DNA from: Bacteroidia bacterium
GTDB lineage: Bacteria > Bacteroidota > Bacteroidia > UKL13-3
Length of the DNA stretch: 38,045 bases
Assembly (NCBI GenBank): GCA_014376805.1
Contig: JACMQU010000137.1
Span: forward strand, 1-38,045
Direction: 5' to 3'
Part shown: in pieces, positions 34,863-38,045 of the stretch
How positions within the stretch are numbered: the first letter of the stretch is position 1
Layout of the letters: each line of letters starts with the position of its first letter
The notes under the pieces: generated by a model
Databases searched by the model: none
What the model was told of the DNA's origin: nothing
What the model saw: only the letters and a program-made list of their open reading frames with translations
Program-made: the position numbers and the translations under genes

Positions 34863-35260
34863 TTGGTCTGCATTGGTTCAATCATTTAAAAAAAAAATGG
34901 AATAACCGTATAACAATGGCAGTTTAAAAAGATCGCCAATTTCCTGTTTCGATCCAATTTAATGTCTTTAAATACTTTAATAATTTGTTAAATAAATAAC
35001 ATTTGATAATATATTTTCAGGATCAAGCAAATAGAAATGGCTAAACAATGGTCTAATCCATTATAAATTTTTGCGCTGTTCAAATGCAAATTTTCTTACA
35101 TGATAAAAACTTTTTATGCCTGTTCTCAACAGTTAAAGGTAAAAAAATTGCTTATGTTTGCCTATACCATTTAAAGCAGAAAAAGGTTTTTTAAACATTT
35201 TGTTGTGAATTACAAATAGATGACCTACTTTTGCAACCCCTATAATAAATCTGTAAGAGC
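34863..35260. other. Intergenic region upstream of the ribosomal protein operon
   Basis: 398 bp, A+T-rich. It contains the rplM promoter near its right end. Because the predicted transcription start lies only about 20 nt before the rplM start codon, there is no room for a long autoregulatory leader from that promoter. Nothing else was recognised. Confidence 0.45.
35203..35233 (+). promoter_or_regulatory. Consensus Bacteroidota promoter of rplM-rpsI-rpsB
   Basis: TACTTTTG (35226-35233) fits TAnnTTTG exactly; upstream the TTTTGTTG run at 35198-35205 places a TTG 20 bp before it. Transcription should begin near 35240, giving a short leader before the GTG at 35261. Confidence 0.65.
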
Positions 35261-35704
35261 GTGGACGCAATAAGTTACAAAACAATTTCAGCCAATAAGG
35301 CAAGCATAACCAAAAACTGGTTAATTATTGACGCTGAAGGACAAACATTAGGTCGCTTTGCAAGCAAAGTAGCTAATTATTTACGTGGCAAACATAAGCC
35401 ATCATTCACTCCCCATGCTGATTGCGGAGATTATATCATTATCATTAATGCCGATAAAATTCGTTTTACCGGTAACAAACTCAATGATAAAGAATATAAA
35501 TTCTTCTCAGGTTACCCGGGTGGTTTGCGTTATGAAGTTGCCAAAAACATACTGGTTCGCCGTCCTACATACATCGTAGAACATGCCATTCAGGGAATGT
35601 TACCAAAAAACAAATTAGGTTCCGATCTGTTCCGTAACCTGCATGTTTATGCCGGTGCAGAACATCCGCACGGAGCGCAACAACCAAAAGAATTAAAATT
35701 CTAA
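35261..35704 (+). CDS. rplM: 50S ribosomal protein L13
   Basis: A 147-residue ribosomal protein. [20 protein letters not shown] is the usual Bacteroidota N-terminus, followed by [40 protein letters not shown], the AIQGMLPKN motif, and the tail [10 protein letters not shown]. The start codon is GTG: the conserved N-terminus begins there. First gene of a ribosomal cluster, 4 bp before rpsI, preceded by a strong promoter. Confidence 0.98.
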   Translation: MDAISYKTISANKASITKNWLIIDAEGQTLGRFASKVANYLRGKHKPSFTPHADCGDYIIIINADKIRFTGNKLNDKEYKFFSGYPGGLRYEVAKNILVRRPTYIVEHAIQGMLPKNKLGSDLFRNLHVYAGAEHPHGAQQPKELKF

Positions 35705-35708
35705 GATA

Positions 35709-36095
35709 ATGGAAGTGAATAACGCATTAGGAAGAAGAAAAACAGCAGTTGCCCGTGTATATATGACGGCAGGTACCGGTAGCATGACTGTTAACAAAAA
35801 GGATTACAAGGTTTATTTCCCAACACTTAATCTGCAGATTGCTGCAAATAAGGCATTTGAAGTAACCAATACTGTCGGTCAGTTTGATACAACCATCCAT
35901 GTAAATGGTGGTGGGCAAACAGGCCAGTCGGATGCTATTAAATTAGCCATTGCCCGTGCTTTGGTTAAATACAATGCCGAGTTAAAACCTATGTTAAAGG
36001 TTCAGGGCTTATTAACCCGCGACCCCCGCATGGTAGAACGTAAAAAGCCTGGTCAGAAAAAGGCACGTAAACGTTTCCAGTTCGTAAAACGTTAA
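35709..36095 (+). CDS. rpsI: 30S ribosomal protein S9
   Basis: A 128-residue ribosomal protein with the family features LGRRKTAVARVYMTAGTGSM, VNGGGQTGQSDAIKLAIARA, LLTRDPRMVERKKPG and the C-terminal KKARKRFQFVKR that reaches the P-site tRNA. It is co-transcribed with rplM, the conserved L13-S9 pair. Confidence 0.98.
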   Translation: MEVNNALGRRKTAVARVYMTAGTGSMTVNKKDYKVYFPTLNLQIAANKAFEVTNTVGQFDTTIHVNGGGQTGQSDAIKLAIARALVKYNAELKPMLKVQGLLTRDPRMVERKKPGQKKARKRFQFVKR

Positions 36096-36113
36096 TCAGA
36101 ATTTATATACCGT

Positions 36114-36857
36114 ATGTCAAAAATCACGCACGAAGAGTTGCTGGAAGCGGGAGTGCACTTTGGTCACTTAACCCGCAAATGGAATCCGAAAATGGGCCCA
36201 TATATTTTTATGGAGAAAAACGGAATCCACCTCATCGATCTACACAAAACAGCCGTAAAGCTGGATGAGGCCGCTCAAGCCATTAAAAACATTGTTAAAT
36301 CAGGCCGTAAAATTCTTTATGTTGCTACCAAAAAGCAAGCTAAAGAAATTATGGAAAACGAAGCTAAGCGCGTTAATATGCCTTACGTTTGCGATCGTTG
36401 GTTAGGCGGTATGCTTACCAATTTCGGAACCGTTAGAAAAAGCATTAAAAAAATGCAAACCTTAGAAAAACTTTCTACTGATGGTACTTATGTTAATATC
36501 AACAAAAAAGAACGTTTAATGATTGAACGTGAAAAAATTAAGCTGAGAAAAGTATTAGGCGGAATCTCTGATTTGAACCGCTTACCTGCTGCTTTGCTTA
36601 TTGTAGATATTAAACGCGAACACATTGCAGTGGCAGAAGCTACTAAATTAAATATACCTACTTTCGGTATTGTAGATACCAATTCTGATCCAACAGTTGT
36701 TGATTTTCCAATACCTGCCAATGATGATGCGGCAAAATCTATAGCTTTGATTACCCGTTACATTACTGATGCAATAATTGAGGGGCTCAGTGAACGTAAA
36801 CGTGAAAAAGAAGAATCTGTAGATAAAGAAGCAGTCGCAGAAAAAGAAGAAGCATAA
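36114..36857 (+). CDS. rpsB: 30S ribosomal protein S2
   Basis: A 247-residue ribosomal protein S2: LLEAGVHFGHLTRKWNPKMG, FMEKNGIHLIDLHKT, DRWLGGMLTNFGTVRKSI, DIKREHIAVAEATKLNIPTF, and DTNSDPTVVDFPIPANDDA are all family signatures. The C-terminus has an acidic/basic extension (KREKEESVDKEAVAEKEE). It begins 18 bp after rpsI, and a terminator follows it, so tsf may be expressed partly on its own. Confidence 0.98.
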   Translation: MSKITHEELLEAGVHFGHLTRKWNPKMGPYIFMEKNGIHLIDLHKTAVKLDEAAQAIKNIVKSGRKILYVATKKQAKEIMENEAKRVNMPYVCDRWLGGMLTNFGTVRKSIKKMQTLEKLSTDGTYVNINKKERLMIEREKIKLRKVLGGISDLNRLPAALLIVDIKREHIAVAEATKLNIPTFGIVDTNSDPTVVDFPIPANDDAAKSIALITRYITDAIIEGLSERKREKEESVDKEAVAEKEEA

Positions 36858-36893
36858 AAAAAAAGCCATCAACTTAGTCTGATGGCTTTTTTA
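36856..36893 (+). terminator. Rho-independent terminator (or attenuator) after rpsB
   Basis: A stem AAGCCATCA / TGATGGCTT around the loop ACTTAGTC, preceded by an A run and followed by TTTT, beginning directly at the rpsB stop codon. It lies between rpsB and tsf, which in most bacteria are transcribed together, so partial read-through is plausible. The A/T symmetry would let it work in both directions. Confidence 0.75.
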
Positions 36894-36943
36894 TAAGAGT
36901 ATTTTTTGAAAAACATTTTTAAATTTTATAAAACAGATAACAA

Positions 36944-37771
36944 ATGAGTATAAGTGCTGCAGATGTAAACAAACTTCGCCAAATGACCGGTGCCGGTATG
37001 ATGGACTGCAAAAAAGCTTTAGAAGAATCTAATGGAGATTTTGATGGAGCTGTTGATTTTTTACGTAAAAAAGGAACTAAAATTGCCGCTAACCGCGCAG
37101 ATCGTGATGCCAAAGAGGGTGCTATTATTGCCAAAGTTTCGCCTGACTATAAAACAGGTGTAATTGTTCAGTTAAGTTGCGAAACAGATTTCGTTGCTAA
37201 AAATGAAGACTTTATAGCTTTTACGCATAAACTTGCCGATATAGCTCTTTCAAATAAAGCCAAAGATGCCGATGCCTTAAGAGCATTGCCAATGGATGGT
37301 TTAACTGTTGGAGATAAAATTACCGAGCAGGTAGGAAAAATTGGTGAAAAAATTGATGTAGTACGTTATGAAATTCTGGATGGCCAAAACATCGTTCCAT
37401 ATATTCATGCGGGAAATCGCTTAAGCGTTTTAGTTGAGTTGAACCAGGCTCACAACGAAGCCAATGCTTTAGCAGGAAGAGATGTAGCTATGCAGATTGC
37501 TGCCTTAAATCCTATTGCAATTGATAAAGATGCGGTTGATCCAACTGTTATTGAACGCGAAATTGCAATCGGCATGGATCAGGCACGTGCAGAAGGTAAA
37601 CCAGAAGCAATGCTCGAGAAAATTGCACAGGGTAAACTAGTTAAGTTCTATAAAGATTCAACCTTGTTAAACCAGGAGTTTGTTAAAGATAGTAGTAAGT
37701 CTATCGCGCAAATGCTCGATGGTGTAAGCAAAGGACTAAGTGTAAAAACGTTTAAACGCGTTTCGTTATAG
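36944..37771 (+). CDS. tsf: Elongation factor Ts
   Basis: A 275-residue nucleotide exchange factor for EF-Tu. The N-terminal UBA-like part has VNKLRQMTGAGMMDCKKALE and DGAVDFLRKKG. The core has VQLSCETDFVAKNEDF, the TDFV motif that contacts EF-Tu. ALNPIAI and the late KLVKFYKDSTLLNQEFVKD are also typical. It is 86 bp downstream of rpsB beyond a terminator; a promoter of its own in that gap is not clear (TATTTTTTG around 36900 has the wrong spacing by one base). Confidence 0.98.
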   Translation: MSISAADVNKLRQMTGAGMMDCKKALEESNGDFDGAVDFLRKKGTKIAANRADRDAKEGAIIAKVSPDYKTGVIVQLSCETDFVAKNEDFIAFTHKLADIALSNKAKDADALRALPMDGLTVGDKITEQVGKIGEKIDVVRYEILDGQNIVPYIHAGNRLSVLVELNQAHNEANALAGRDVAMQIAALNPIAIDKDAVDPTVIEREIAIGMDQARAEGKPEAMLEKIAQGKLVKFYKDSTLLNQEFVKDSSKSIAQMLDGVSKGLSVKTFKRVSL

Positions 37772-37774
37772 TTT

Positions 37775-37811
37775 AAAAATCCTCTTCGTTTTTACGAAGG
37801 GGATTTTTTTT
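37775..37811 (+). terminator. Rho-independent terminator after tsf
   Basis: AAATCCTCTTCG and CGAAGGGGATTT pair around a TTTTTA loop with one G-T wobble, followed by a run of Ts. It ends the ribosomal cluster, and the repeat array begins directly after it. Confidence 0.85.
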
Positions 37812-37856
37812 ACACCTTCGCTAAAGCTATGGTGCACGCAGTGCACCCATGTTAAG
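37812..37856. repeat. Inverted head copy of the repeat unit with a strong palindrome
   Basis: CACC-TTCGCTAAAGCTAT-GGTG is the repeat core in the orientation opposite to the array that follows, and is identical over 18 bp (37815-37832) to 12113-12130. It runs into GGTGCAC-GCA-GTGCACC (37831-37847), a perfect 7-bp hairpin, then a degenerate direct copy (CCATGTTAAGGAGAAAG). The layout looks like a head-to-head junction at the border of the array. Confidence 0.75.
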
Positions 37857-38045
37857 GAGAAAGTGTACTTTGTACACCGTAGCTTTAGCGAAGAAAGAGT
37901 ACTTCGTACACCGTAGCTTTAGCGAAGAAAGAGTACTTCGTACACCATAGCTTTAGCGAAGAAAGAGTACTTCGTACACCGTAGCTTTAGCGAAGAAAGT
38001 GTACTTCGTACACCGTAGCTTTAGCGAAGAAAGTGTACTTCGTAC
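37857..38045. repeat. 34-bp tandem repeat array, cut by the window end
   Basis: Five complete 34-bp units begin at 37874, 37908, 37942, 37976 and 38010, preceded by a partial one at 37857, and the next starts at 38044. Each contains ACACC(G/A)TAGCTTTAGCG then AAGAAAG(A/T)GTACTTCGT. Only two positions vary between units. In units 4 and 5 GTGTAC-TTC-GTACAC forms a perfect hairpin. There are no unique spacers, so it is not a CRISPR array. The full size is unknown because it continues past the edge. Confidence 0.92.

Noticed and set aside
34860-34884. Terminator after the Kazal gene (TGATTG ... CAATCA)
   Set aside because: Six-bp stem with a 13-nt loop, and no T run follows; too weak to call.
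37857-38045. CRISPR array
   Set aside because: The period is a constant 34 bp and the whole unit repeats; there are no unique spacers and no cas genes.

Overview
The window is a chromosomal segment of a Bacteroidota bacterium, probably an aerobic member of the Chitinophagales, Sphingobacteriales or Flavobacteriales sort. The signs are low G+C, type IX secretion (T9SS) C-terminal sorting domains with the YPNP motif, a PorV/PorQ-family protein, a TonB receptor locus, DUF5686 and BshA-type thiol metabolism, no obvious Shine-Dalgarno sequences, and promoter boxes of the Bacteroidota type (TTTG, 19-21 bp, TAnnTTTG). Oxygen-dependent kynurenine 3-monooxygenase beside menaquinone genes points to aerobic respiration. 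The species cannot be named from this window.

Layout. 1-361: 5' part of bshA (minus strand). 653-2852: thiL facing an acyl-CoA dehydrogenase. 3044-4891: a tightly overlapping minus-strand operon panD - UPF0104-type membrane protein - heptose-1-P adenylyltransferase, with a near-consensus promoter. 5078-9474: a plus-strand locus resembling hmuY/hmuR heme uptake: a T9SS-exported HmuY-like protein, a TonB-dependent receptor and an HmuY-like lipoprotein. 9630-10670: secreted PD40 propeller. 10717-12766: a decay zone holding a T9SS-protein pseudogene, an intact heme-binding-domain gene, a G+C-rich palindromic intergenic element and a broken clan AA aspartic protease. 12884-16105: NUDIX hydrolase, menB, menD. 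16183-19589: outer-membrane DUF5686 protein coupled to a cyclophilin. 20056-22684: kynurenine pathway pair kmo-kynU. 22914-26413: acetyltransferase, DUF1569 protein, secreted esterase coupled to a Rieske protein, and a cytoplasmic hydrolase. 26863-29132: PorV-family protein coupled to a beta-propeller lipoprotein. 29285-29911: histidine phosphatase. 30247-34862: a 1372-residue GAF/multi-PAS histidine kinase coupled to a secreted Kazal-domain protein. 35261-37771: rplM-rpsI-rpsB-tsf.

After the tsf terminator a 34-bp tandem repeat array starts and runs off the window. Its core is shared exactly (18 bp) with the intergenic element at 12.1 kb, and the flanks of that core change in a compensating way, which suggests a dispersed family of hairpin-forming repeats.

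The strongest items for a second look are this repeat family, the HmuY-receptor-HmuY locus, the kinase/Kazal and PorV/propeller couplings, the two pseudogenes whose lesions can be read base by base, and the perfect palindrome upstream of kynU. No complete, clearly unprecedented defence or mobile system was found.
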